Shown: one piece after another, positions 36,441 to 45,100 of the stretch
How the letters are laid out: the number at the start of each line of letters is the position of its first letter
Numbering within the stretch: position 1 is the stretch's first letter
DNA from: Rhizobiaceae bacterium
GTDB lineage: Bacteria; Pseudomonadota; Alphaproteobacteria; Rhizobiales; Rhizobiaceae
DNA length: 55,447 nt
NCBI GenBank assembly: GCA_029212415.1
Contig: JARGOF010000022.1
Location: 20,396-75,842, forward strand
Reading direction: 5' to 3'
Made by a program: the position numbers and the translations under genes
Notes under the pieces: model-generated
Told to the model about the DNA's origin: nothing
The model's database searches: none
Seen by the model: only the letters and a program-made list of their open reading frames with translations

Positions 36441-38467
36441 GATGAAGCTCCCGTTTGAACGAGGGACAGGTGACCACCTTCAATGGCACTGGCGCTCCAG
36501 CCAGGCGGCAGCAGGGTTGTCGCCGTGCCCTCTTCGATGATGGCCGGGCCATCGACCCTGTCGCCCAGTTGCATTTCATTGCGGTCAAGAATGGTGGTTT
36601 TTCTGGGCTTGCCATCAAAATAGACGTTGCGCTCGTGGCGAGGCGCGGCCTCCGCTTTTGCCGGCGGTGCATTGGCCGGACGCGGCAAGCTGCCAAGCGC
36701 GGCAAGGCGGATATTGGCCATCTCAACCCGTCCGTCAGGGCTGGAATGGCCATATTGGCGCTCATAGGCATGATCAAAGGACTTGCGAACGGCGTCCATG
36801 TCTATCGGCCCCTCAGGGATCGGTATGGTCAGGACATATTCCTGTCCGTGATAGCGAAAGTCCACGGCGCGCTCGAAACTGATCGCATCAGGCGCCAGAC
36901 CTTCTGCAAGCAGATAGGCTGTGCCTTTTTTGGCAAGCGCATCGAAGGCGTCATTGAGCGTTGCGAGTTCGATCGCATCCCAAAATCCGTAAAGCGTCTC
37001 CTTGAAATCATGGCGCACATCCGTTTGCAGCATGCCCCAGGCCGAAAAAGCGCCGGGGTGCACGGGTATGATCACTTCGCGGATCTGCAATTCTTCCGCC
37101 AGTGCTGCGGCCTGCGCAGGACCGGCTCCACCGAAGGCGACCAGAGAAAAATCACGCGGATCAATGCCGCGCTGCACCGTTATGGTGCGAATGGCATCGG
37201 CCATCTTCGCATTCACAATGTCGACGATGCCCTGGGCCATGGCCTCGGCATCAAGATTGAAATCGGCACCCATTTTGGCCAGTGCAGCCTGAGAAGCACT
37301 GCGATCCAGAACCACCTGTCCACCGGAAAAATTCGCGCCATCCAGACGGCCGAGCACCAGGTTGGCATCCGAAACGGTCGGCTCTGTGCCGCCACGCCCG
37401 TAACACACAGGCCCAGGATTGGAGCCGGCCGATTGTGGTCCGACACGCATGGCGCCGGCTTCCTTCCAGGCGATGGAGCCGCCGCCGGCACCGATGACAT
37501 GGATATCAACAACAGACATCTGCACCGGAAGCCCCTCCAGCTTGGTCTCATTGGAGGTCGATGGCAGGCCGTCGATGATCAGGCTGGCATCAAAGGATGT
37601 GCCGCCCATATCCACACAGATCAGATTGGGTCGGCCGGTGGCCGCCGACAGCGCCTTGCCGCCGATGGCGCCGCCCACTGGACCCGATAGCAAGGTCTGC
37701 AACGGTGTCTGGCTGGCCGAAGCGGCACTCATGACGCCACCGTTTGATTCCATCACATGCAGGCCCTGCCCTTCTGGCAACCTGTTCTTGAGATTGCCGA
37801 CAAGCGTTTCAAGGTATTTGCGCACAACCGGTGCAAGATAGCTGTCCATCACGGTCGTTGAGGTGCGCTCGAACTCCCGCCACTCCGGCGAGACCTGATG
37901 GGACTGGGCAATGGCGATACCGGGCAGCCGCGCGCTGATATAGTCGGCGGCCGCCAGTTCATGGGAAGCGTTCTTGAATGAAAACAGGAAACATATGGCA
38001 ATGGCTTCATAGCCCTCGCGCTTTACTGCTTCGATGAAAGCATCAAGATCATCGGTACTCAGAGGATCGACCACCTCACCGGTTGCCGCGATCCGCTCTT
38101 TCACCGTGTAGGTGTGTTCAAGGGTTGCCAGCGGTTCGGGCTTGTCCCAGCGGATGGAGAATATTTTACCGCGATCATTGCCCTGAATCGTGTAGATGTC
38201 GCGAAAATTCTCGGTTGTCAGCAGCGCGACCTTGGCCCCGCGACGGGTGAGCAGAGCGTTCAGCCCTACCGTGGTTCCGTGCACGAAGAAATCGATCTGC
38301 GCATCTGCGGGAATAGCCGCATCAATTCCGTTGATAACTGCAAGTGCCGGGTTTTCAGGTGTGGAGAGCACTTTGGTGGCGCCACAGGCACCGCTCTCGC
38401 TATCTTGAAAGACAATGTCTGTAAAAGTGCCGCCGATATCCGCAGAGACGCGATAGTTGTTACCCAT
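36437..38467 (-). CDS. hyuA: Hydantoinase A / oxoprolinase family subunit
   Basis: A 676-residue HyuA-family ATPase-like subunit. It holds the N-terminal actin-like phosphate site DIGGTFTD, the HGTTVGLNALLTRRGA segment, the second phosphate site DMGGTSFD and GAGGGSIAW. It would activate a cyclic imide or lactam by phosphorylation so that HyuB-associated hydrolysis opens the ring. The gene begins 143 bases after the binding-protein stop, with a hairpin in between. Possible substrates by family knowledge are hydantoins, N-methylhydantoin or 5-oxoproline. Confidence 0.93.
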   Translation of the reverse strand: MGNNYRVSADIGGTFTDIVFQDSESGACGATKVLSTPENPALAVINGIDAAIPADAQIDFFVHGTTVGLNALLTRRGAKVALLTTENFRDIYTIQGNDRGKIFSIRWDKPEPLATLEHTYTVKERIAATGEVVDPLSTDDLDAFIEAVKREGYEAIAICFLFSFKNASHELAAADYISARLPGIAIAQSHQVSPEWREFERTSTTVMDSYLAPVVRKYLETLVGNLKNRLPEGQGLHVMESNGGVMSAASASQTPLQTLLSGPVGGAIGGKALSAATGRPNLICVDMGGTSFDASLIIDGLPSTSNETKLEGLPVQMSVVDIHVIGAGGGSIAWKEAGAMRVGPQSAGSNPGPVCYGRGGTEPTVSDANLVLGRLDGANFSGGQVVLDRSASQAALAKMGADFNLDAEAMAQGIVDIVNAKMADAIRTITVQRGIDPRDFSLVAFGGAGPAQAAALAEELQIREVIIPVHPGAFSAWGMLQTDVRHDFKETLYGFWDAIELATLNDAFDALAKKGTAYLLAEGLAPDAISFERAVDFRYHGQEYVLTIPIPEGPIDMDAVRKSFDHAYERQYGHSSPDGRVEMANIRLAALGSLPRPANAPPAKAEAAPRHERNVYFDGKPRKTTILDRNEMQLGDRVDGPAIIEEGTATTLLPPGWSASAIEGGHLSLVQTGASS

Positions 38468-38580
38468 GGCCAGTCCCTCATGTTTTTATATTGAAGTCTG
38501 CCGGATTTGACGTTCCTGTCACGGGAGCTGCATATTGGCGCAACCACGTCAATTCCGCATGTCTCTTCAGATTGGATGAC

Positions 38581-38605
38581 AGGCCGGGACCAAAGGCCCC
38601 GGCCT
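38581..38605 (-). other. Intercistronic hairpin after the binding-protein gene
   Basis: AGGCCGGG (38581-38588) pairs with CCCGGCCT (38598-38605), an 8-bp GC-rich stem with a 9-base loop, five bases beyond the binding-protein stop at 38611-38613. No U-run follows in the minus-strand direction. It is the third such structure behind a binding-protein gene in this window and shares the GGCCGG core with the one at 4007-4022. Confidence 0.6.
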
Positions 38606-38610
38606 AAATG

Positions 38611-39603
38611 TTATTGCGCCCATTCACCGGCGAAATCAGGGTTGGCGTCGAGCACCGCCCTGTCGATCATGGCTTCCAGCGGCCCAGCCGTATCCATATC
38701 GATCGCGACCGTCACCGGCTTGCCTTCTATGGCATTGGCAATCTGCTCCATGGCCAGCGCACCCATGGTGACCGGGAAATAGGCAAGGGTTGCATCCCAA
38801 CGCCCTTCGCGTATGGCGTCTATGGCAATCGCTGCGGCACCGCCACCCGACAGGTAAAGATCAGGAACATTGTAACCGGCAGCTTCCAGTGCAATTTCCA
38901 CCCCGACCAGATGCTGGTCCGCATTGGAAAGCACAACATGAATGTCGGAATTGGCCTGCAGAATGTCCGTCATTGCCTTGAGTGAGGGTTCCGGCGAATA
39001 CCAGCCCTCGCCAACGGCCCTGATCTTGATGTTGTCATGCGCACCAAGCACCTTTTCAAAGGTTTCAAGGCGCAGATTGTCAAACGGAAAGACCTTGGCG
39101 CCAATCATGATGACGACATTGCAAGGGTCCTTGTTTTCGCACTCGGCAACAACCGCCTCGGCCTGTTGCGTTGCACCTGCCACGGGCGGCGAGGCAACTG
39201 TTGAGGTGATGCCTTTGACCTGCGGCTCCAGGGTGGTCAGATCAGGACCAACGGGGAACAGAACTGTTGCAATCGGCACGCCGGCGGCGATGACCTGTTC
39301 GAATGCACCGGCAACACCAACAGAATCATTCGGCGCCACGATACAACCGGCGTAATTGCCGCTGGCAAGCACATCCTCGATCTGGCTGTATTGGACGTCG
39401 GCCTTGAACTGACCATCAAAAATGGCGGTTTCGTACCCGAGCTCCTTGGCCTTTGCTTCCACGCCTTCATAAGTGGCCTGGTTGAAACCATTTTGTGAAG
39501 CAGCAGCAAAATAGGCAATTTTCTTTGTCTGCGCGACCGCACCGGAGGAAAGTGCAAAAGCAATTCCCACCCCTATTCCGAGTAATTTCAATGTTTTATG
39601 CAT
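38611..39603 (-). CDS. Ribose-type ABC transporter substrate-binding protein (RbsB family)
   Basis: Periplasmic receptor of the CUT2 importer (Peripla_BP_4), 330 residues with signal peptide LLGIGVGIAFALSSGAVAQ. The mature start KKIAYFAAASQNGFNQATYEGVEAKAKELG and the hinge region YLSGGGAAAIAIDAIREGRWDATLAYFP are typical. It is the first gene of the hyu operon, divergent from the GntR regulator over 118 bases. Several Cys residues (YAGCIV, AECENKDPCN) are unusual for the family and may form one disulfide. Confidence 0.93.
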   Translation of the reverse strand: MHKTLKLLGIGVGIAFALSSGAVAQTKKIAYFAAASQNGFNQATYEGVEAKAKELGYETAIFDGQFKADVQYSQIEDVLASGNYAGCIVAPNDSVGVAGAFEQVIAAGVPIATVLFPVGPDLTTLEPQVKGITSTVASPPVAGATQQAEAVVAECENKDPCNVVIMIGAKVFPFDNLRLETFEKVLGAHDNIKIRAVGEGWYSPEPSLKAMTDILQANSDIHVVLSNADQHLVGVEIALEAAGYNVPDLYLSGGGAAAIAIDAIREGRWDATLAYFPVTMGALAMEQIANAIEGKPVTVAIDMDTAGPLEAMIDRAVLDANPDFAGEWAQ

Positions 39604-39623
39604 TTTTTCAGCTCCCTGATGGT

Positions 39624-39668
39624 TAGGCTCAAATAGGCGTATCTCACATTTCCATGGACATGAGCCTA
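39624..39668. promoter_or_regulatory. Long-spaced inverted repeat in the divergent hyu/GntR promoter region
   Basis: TAGGCTCA (39624-39631) and TGAGCCTA (39661-39668) form a perfect 8-bp inverted repeat with a 29-base spacer between the divergent binding-protein and GntR genes. It could be a paired operator for the GntR dimer or a looping site. The repeat is seen; the role is inferred. Confidence 0.4.
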
Positions 39669-39669
39669 C

Positions 39670-39675
39670 TATAAT
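39670..39675 (+). promoter_or_regulatory. Candidate -10 element of the GntR/M24/GAF operon
   Basis: A consensus TATAAT directly follows the right arm of the inverted repeat, 46 bases before the GTG start of the GntR gene. No strong -35 hexamer is visible at the right distance, so activity may depend on a regulator. Overlap with the repeat suggests autorepression. Confidence 0.35.
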
Positions 39676-39721
39676 GCAAACTTAATACAAGAGTTTTTAT
39701 GAAATTATTGGACCGCAAACC

Positions 39722-40465
39722 GTGAATACAATCTCCAAAAGCACCGACATCGCCGAAAAAAGCCGCAAGCACAGACGCGGTTCTCTCCAGGTATACGAAT
39801 CAATGCGCGAGGATATTCTGTGGCTCCGGATTGATCCGGGATCGGCGATTGACGAGGTCGCGCTGGCAGAGCGATTCAAGATATCGCGCACGCCCATTCG
39901 CGAAGCATTGCTGCTGCTTTCCGGCGATGATCTGGTGAAATTTCTTCCCAATCGCACGACAATTGTTGCGCCCTTGCTTCTGGACAACACGGGGGCCTAT
40001 CTCGACACCTATCTGATCCTTTCACGTGCTGTGGTACGCTCAGCGGCCCTGAACAGCCATTTTAGCGACGAGGCTGATCTGCAAAGACGCCTCGCGCTGG
40101 TCCAGTCGACGATCAAAGCGGCGAACGCCAAGCCGGCATTGCGCGCTGATCTGGAGTTACGCAGATGTCTGGGCGCTTTGTCCGGCAACGAATTTCAACA
40201 GAAATTCTTCAACAATATTCTGGATGCCGGTATCCGAACCAGGATTTTGCATTACTACCCGAATGCCTACGAGGATGATCTTCGGAAGGTATCGGATGAC
40301 TGGAACGCTCTGGTGGCCAGTATCTGTACCGGCAGAGTTGAAGATGCGGACAGGATCATGACAGCGATGATCATGGCCGAAGGCGAGATCATCGTACGGG
40401 CGCTCAGGCCCAAATATGGACAGGACATGAATATCACAACACCAAATTTTTCATCGGGAGCGTGA
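39722..40465 (+). CDS. GntR family transcriptional regulator
   Basis: A 247-residue FadR-type regulator. The winged helix covers residues 20-85 (VYESMREDILWLRIDPGSAI, then ALAERFKISRTPIREALLLL), followed by a helical ligand domain. GTG 39722 is the start that keeps the complete DNA-binding domain. It diverges from the transporter/hyuAB operon and is followed directly by the M24 peptidase and the GAF protein. It probably represses the whole divergent cluster until the imported compound or its ring-opened product is present (inference). Confidence 0.9.
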   Translation: MNTISKSTDIAEKSRKHRRGSLQVYESMREDILWLRIDPGSAIDEVALAERFKISRTPIREALLLLSGDDLVKFLPNRTTIVAPLLLDNTGAYLDTYLILSRAVVRSAALNSHFSDEADLQRRLALVQSTIKAANAKPALRADLELRRCLGALSGNEFQQKFFNNILDAGIRTRILHYYPNAYEDDLRKVSDDWNALVASICTGRVEDADRIMTAMIMAEGEIIVRALRPKYGQDMNITTPNFSSGA

Positions 40466-40467
40466 AA

Positions 40468-41571
40468 ATGAACCACTTTGCGAAACGGCGCCAAAAACTT
40501 GTACAACTCATGACAGCACAGCATCTGGATGCCATTGCAGTCGTGCCGGGTGCCAATTTTGTCTATCTGTCCGGCCTTCATTTTCACCTGATGGAGCGAC
40601 CAACGCTGCTGTTTGTGGCTGCCAACGGTGATGTCATGGGCATTGTGCCCGAGCTTGAGCGCACAAAATGGTCCGAGACCTTTCCCGATGCCACGACGTT
40701 CTACTGGCAGGACAGCAATGGTTTTGAAAACGCATTCTCGGATGCTGCCCGCACTTTGGGCGCAACCAAAATCGGCGTTGAAGAACAAAGAATGCGTTTC
40801 TTCGAGGCCGATGCCTTGCAACAGCATTTCGGCCAGAACGCCATTGCCAAGGGCGGTTCTGTACTGGATGCATTGCGGGTGTCCAAGGACAGTGCAGAGA
40901 TAAACTCCACGGAACGCGCCATCAAGATCAGCGAAACGGCTCTCGCCGAGACGATTGCAGAGGTGCGAACCGGCATGAGCGAGCGCGCCATTTGCAACCT
41001 GTTGAAAATGCGCATGCTGGCCAATGGGGCAGAGGGGTTTGCCTTTGATCCCATCGTCCTGGCAGGCGGAAAGGCTGCCAATCCGCATGGGTCGCCCGAC
41101 GAAACACCCCTTATGGCAGGCGATCCGCTGTTGATTGATTTCGGCGCCTCGTTCGAAGGTTATAATGCCGACATCACGCGAACCTTCTTTTGCGAACATG
41201 CCAGCGACGACCATGCTGCAATTTATGAAACCGTGCTTGCTGCCAATACCAAGGGGCGTGAAATCGCCGGCCCGTCCCTGTCAGCCCACGACCTGGACCT
41301 TGCTGTCACGGATGTTCTGGGCAAGTCGGCCTTTGGCGACATGATCCTCCACAAAACAGGCCATGGCCTAGGTCTGGATGTCCACGAAGCGCCGCAGGTG
41401 ATGATCGGCAATCACGCGCAGCTTGTCCCTGGAACTTTGCTGACAATCGAACCTGGCCTTTATCGCGCCAACGATATTGGTGTGCGCATCGAAGATGACG
41501 TTTTGATCGACGAACAGGGATCAAGGTCCTTGACCCACTTTGATCGTGATCTGCGGTCCATAGGAGGATAA
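40468..41571 (+). CDS. M24 family metallopeptidase (Xaa-Pro dipeptidase/creatinase-like)
   Basis: A 367-residue pita-bread enzyme. The N-terminal creatinase domain is followed by the catalytic domain with metal ligands Asp in DFGASFEGYNADITRTF (two), His in GHGLGLDVHEAP, Glu in TIEPGLY and Glu in IEDDVLI; all are present, so it is a metallopeptidase rather than a metal-free creatinase. ATG 40468 has GGGAG eight bases upstream. It is co-transcribed with the GntR and GAF genes. A role could be cleavage of the linear amide or dipeptide product from the HyuA/HyuB reaction. Confidence 0.92.
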   Translation: MNHFAKRRQKLVQLMTAQHLDAIAVVPGANFVYLSGLHFHLMERPTLLFVAANGDVMGIVPELERTKWSETFPDATTFYWQDSNGFENAFSDAARTLGATKIGVEEQRMRFFEADALQQHFGQNAIAKGGSVLDALRVSKDSAEINSTERAIKISETALAETIAEVRTGMSERAICNLLKMRMLANGAEGFAFDPIVLAGGKAANPHGSPDETPLMAGDPLLIDFGASFEGYNADITRTFFCEHASDDHAAIYETVLAANTKGREIAGPSLSAHDLDLAVTDVLGKSAFGDMILHKTGHGLGLDVHEAPQVMIGNHAQLVPGTLLTIEPGLYRANDIGVRIEDDVLIDEQGSRSLTHFDRDLRSIGG

Positions 41572-41575
41572 GCTG

Positions 41576-42043
41576 ATGGATATCAGGGGGTTTGCATCCG
41601 TTGCCGCACACGGCAATTCACAGCAGATATTTGCGGCATTGAACACGCTTGTTCAGCAGGAGGTCGGGGCTATCATCTGCTCATGCTCGACCTTTGATGC
41701 AGCCACAGGAAAAGCAAAACGCATCTATTCCAATCAACCTGATGCCTATCCTGTTTCGGGATTGAAGGATGTGACCGCAAACGACTGGACTCGCCTGGTC
41801 CTTGGTGAAGGCAAGATCTTCATAGCCAACTCACCGGATGAAATTGCCAAGGTCTTCCCCGACCACAAATTGATCGGGTCATTGGGATGCGGATCGGCCG
41901 TCAATATGCCGATCAAGCTCGCTGGTTCATTTCTGGGTACAGTCAACATTCTCAACACGGCAAATTACTACGCACCAGAGCGCGTTGAACGTTTTCAGCA
42001 GCTTGAGATTGCAGCGATCGTTGCTTTTTGCAGCCTGCGTTAA
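41576..42043 (+). CDS. GAF domain protein
   Basis: A 155-residue single GAF domain protein: the core runs VGAIICSCSTFD, then GCGSAVNMPIKLAGSFLGTVNILNT, as in small-molecule-binding GAF domains. The start follows AGGAGGATAAGCTG and lies four bases after the peptidase stop. No catalytic or output domain is attached. Such stand-alone GAF proteins often occur beside hydantoinase and amidase genes and may sense the substrate or have methionine-sulfoxide-reductase-like chemistry; two cysteines (ICSCS) are present near the pocket. The function is unproven. Confidence 0.8.
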   Translation: MDIRGFASVAAHGNSQQIFAALNTLVQQEVGAIICSCSTFDAATGKAKRIYSNQPDAYPVSGLKDVTANDWTRLVLGEGKIFIANSPDEIAKVFPDHKLIGSLGCGSAVNMPIKLAGSFLGTVNILNTANYYAPERVERFQQLEIAAIVAFCSLR

Positions 42044-42173
42044 TCATAAGCGATAGCGGCTCAACCGCAACTGTACCTATTGTATAAGTATTAACGATTG
42101 AATGCCTAATATTCTACTCGCGGGACACGTGTCCAAAAGTACTTTCTATGGGGCGAGTTAGTGAATATTGACT

Positions 42174-45100
42174 ATGAATAGCGCTGGAAATGACGGGATT
42201 GATGACAATTGCAGCACTGCTGTCAGCCTGAATGCACTTGCTACCCCGACCATCGTTTGTGACAATGATTTCAACATCCTTTCCATTAATGCGGTCGGTG
42301 TTGAAACATTGGGGTTTGACCCGCAGAACATGCATGGCAAATCCATTGAAGACATACTGACCAAAACCAAAGACGAGACTGGCTTTGATGCAAACACATG
42401 GCCTGATCTGAAATCACCGCAGCAATTCCAGCGGTCCGATGGATCAACATTCTGGGGCGTGAAATCCGCAACCCGGGTTGATGGAAAATGGATTGTCCAG
42501 ATATTTGAAGTCGATGCACTCATCAAAGAGCGCGATGCCTATGTCCGTTCCACTGACATCTGGAGCAAGGCGGTGGAAGCCGCAGAGCATGGCATATGGA
42601 TTTTTGATACCGACGAGGAAAAGCATTTCTACTCGGAGGGCTGGAAGCGGATGCGCGGTTTCCCCCCGAACGAAGAGGTCGACGAGACAGAGGAAGAGTG
42701 GCTGACCCGGGTGCATCCTGACGACCGGGGACGGGTTCGCAGTTATATCCATCAACATGCGTCGGGCAACACGGATCTGCTCGCATTCGAATATCGTGAA
42801 CAGCGCCTGGACGGGCGCTGGATCTGGATCTCCAGCCGCGGCAGGGCTCTGAACAAGGGAAACGATAGCGGCGGCGTTCAATATAGCGGCACTGATACCG
42901 ATATCACCCAATACAAGGAGGTCGAAAGGACCGTGGAGGTTCTGACGCGCCGCCTTGAACTTGCGCTGAAGACCAGTGGCGTCGGCGTCTGGGAAATCAA
43001 TCTGACAACCGGTGGCTTCATGTGCGACCGGGCGCTGGCAGAAATGTACGGGTTTCCGGTCCATGGAGACAAGGAAGTGCCTCTGGATCTATGGAAAAAT
43101 GCATTGCATCCCGATGATGCGCAAGACGCCCAGCTAAAGGCGTTTTCAGCAATGGAATCCAGAGCCCGGCTTGAAAGCACATTCCGCATTGTAAAGCCGG
43201 ACGGCACAGTGCGACGCATCAGGACAACGGGCAACTATCACGTCGATAGCAATGGCGATCCAAAATTCCTCGGGGCTGACCGCGATGTCACCGAAGACTG
43301 GGAGCGAGAACAGGCTGTCAGGGAACAAAGTGCGCAATTTGAAGGCGCAATCGAAAACATGCCGCATGGCCTCGCCATGTTCGACAGCGACAATCGACTG
43401 GTGGTCACAAACCAGCTCTACGCCGACATGTACTGTCTGCCCACCGACATGGTGCAACAGGGCGTTCACCTTCTTGAAATCGTCAGTTTCGCCATCGAAA
43501 AGGGTGTTTTCAACAACCCGGAAATCATGCCCACGGCCCACAAGATCCTCGATTCGATCCCGAGCCGCAAAAACCAGGACCTGATTTGGCGCCTGGCGGA
43601 CGGGCGGATTATCAATTTCACGATCTCTTTGCTGGAAAGTGGTGGCTGGGTTTCAGTTCACAAGGACATCACGGAGCAGCACCAGGCCAAAAAGCGGCTT
43701 GCGGAAAGTGAACAACGATTTCGTGATTTTACCAACAGCGCATCCGATTGGTGCTGGGAATCAGACAAGGATCACCGTCTCACCTATGTGACCGACAGCT
43801 TCGAAACCAGTACCGGGATCAGTACGGATGGCTTTTTGGGGCGGATCATGGCTGATCTGCCTGCCCATGAAGACGACAGACCAACCTGGAGAGCATTTTT
43901 CGAGCCGTCTCAAGGTGAAAAATACAAGCAGTTCAAAGATTCCTTGATGCGCATTCCGCAAGCTGATGATGACGATGTCTTGCACTTCAAAGTCAGCGGA
44001 ACCCCAAGGTATGACACAAACGGAAACTTTATCGGTTTTCGCGGCACCGGTTCCAATGTGACCGCGGAAGAAACGCACAAGAAACAACTCGCCCAAGCTG
44101 AGAAATTACTCAAGGTTCGTTCTGAACAACTGGTTGAAGCGCAGAAAATAGGCAAAGTGGGCGACTGGAGTTACAAGCTCGCCGATGAAATGGTCTGGTG
44201 GTCTCCGGAGACCTATGCTCTGATGGGGCAAGACCCGGAGAGCTTTCAGCCAACCTATGAAGCCGTCATTGCATTGTACTGCGATGACGATTCAGCTCTT
44301 ATTCTCAAGGCACAGGCCGAGGTTCTGCGGACCAGAAGTATTCGCAGCGTTGATGTGAAAGCGCGACGCGCCGACGGATCTGTCGGTGATTTCGTTGTAA
44401 CCAGCAAAACACTTGCCAATGAAGATGGTGAAACGATCGGCTTCTTCGGCACCATTCAGGACATCAGCGAGAGAAAACAGGCAGAGCAACAACTCAAAAA
44501 GCTCGCCTATTACGATCCGCTGACAGGTCTGGCAAACAGGGTCCTGTTTCACCGGGAGTTGGACAAGGTTCTCGCCGCCAATGCAGCAACGCCGTCAAAT
44601 GGCGCTCTCTTGCTTCTGGATCTTGATCGTTTCAAGGAAGTCAACGATTCACTGGGCCATGCCACGGGCGACGAATTGCTGGGCAAAGTCAGCCGCCTGC
44701 TTGCGCGGATCGTGGAAGACGACCACTTTCTTGCCCGGCTAGGCGGCGACGAGTTCGCCATTGTGGTTCCGCAATCCGACGGGCGGAAGGATATTATGGA
44801 ACTGGCTCATCGTGTCAATTCGGCCCTTTCGGGCTCCTTCAAACTGGAGAGAGGCGACGTCATTGTGGGAACCAGCATCGGCATCGCGATGATACCCGGT
44901 GACGGGTTCAACTATACCGATCTTTTGCGCAATGCTGATCTGGCGCTTTATGAAGCCAAGGAAAACGGTCGTGGTTGCTTTGAATTCTTTCATCAGGGAC
45001 TGAAGGCCTCGGCGCAACACAAGATAGCACTTGCCCACGACCTGCGCATTGCAATCACCCAGAACAAAGGGCTTTCCGTTCACTATCAGCCGCAAATTGA

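Noticed and set aside
36455-37690. Long open frame (411 codons) antisense to hyuA
   Set aside because: It lies entirely over a well-supported HyuA gene, its residues are rich in Arg, His, Gly and Cys as expected of an antisense shadow in GC-rich DNA, and no domain is visible.
40267-41214. Long minus-strand frame opposite the GntR/M24 genes
   Set aside because: It covers the junction of two well-supported genes and shows no family motif.
32257-42043. Creatinine degradation pathway (N-methylhydantoinase plus creatinase)
   Set aside because: The M24 protein has the complete metal-ligand set of a peptidase, unlike metal-free creatinase, and no carbamoylsarcosine hydrolase, sarcosine oxidase or creatinine deaminase gene is present.
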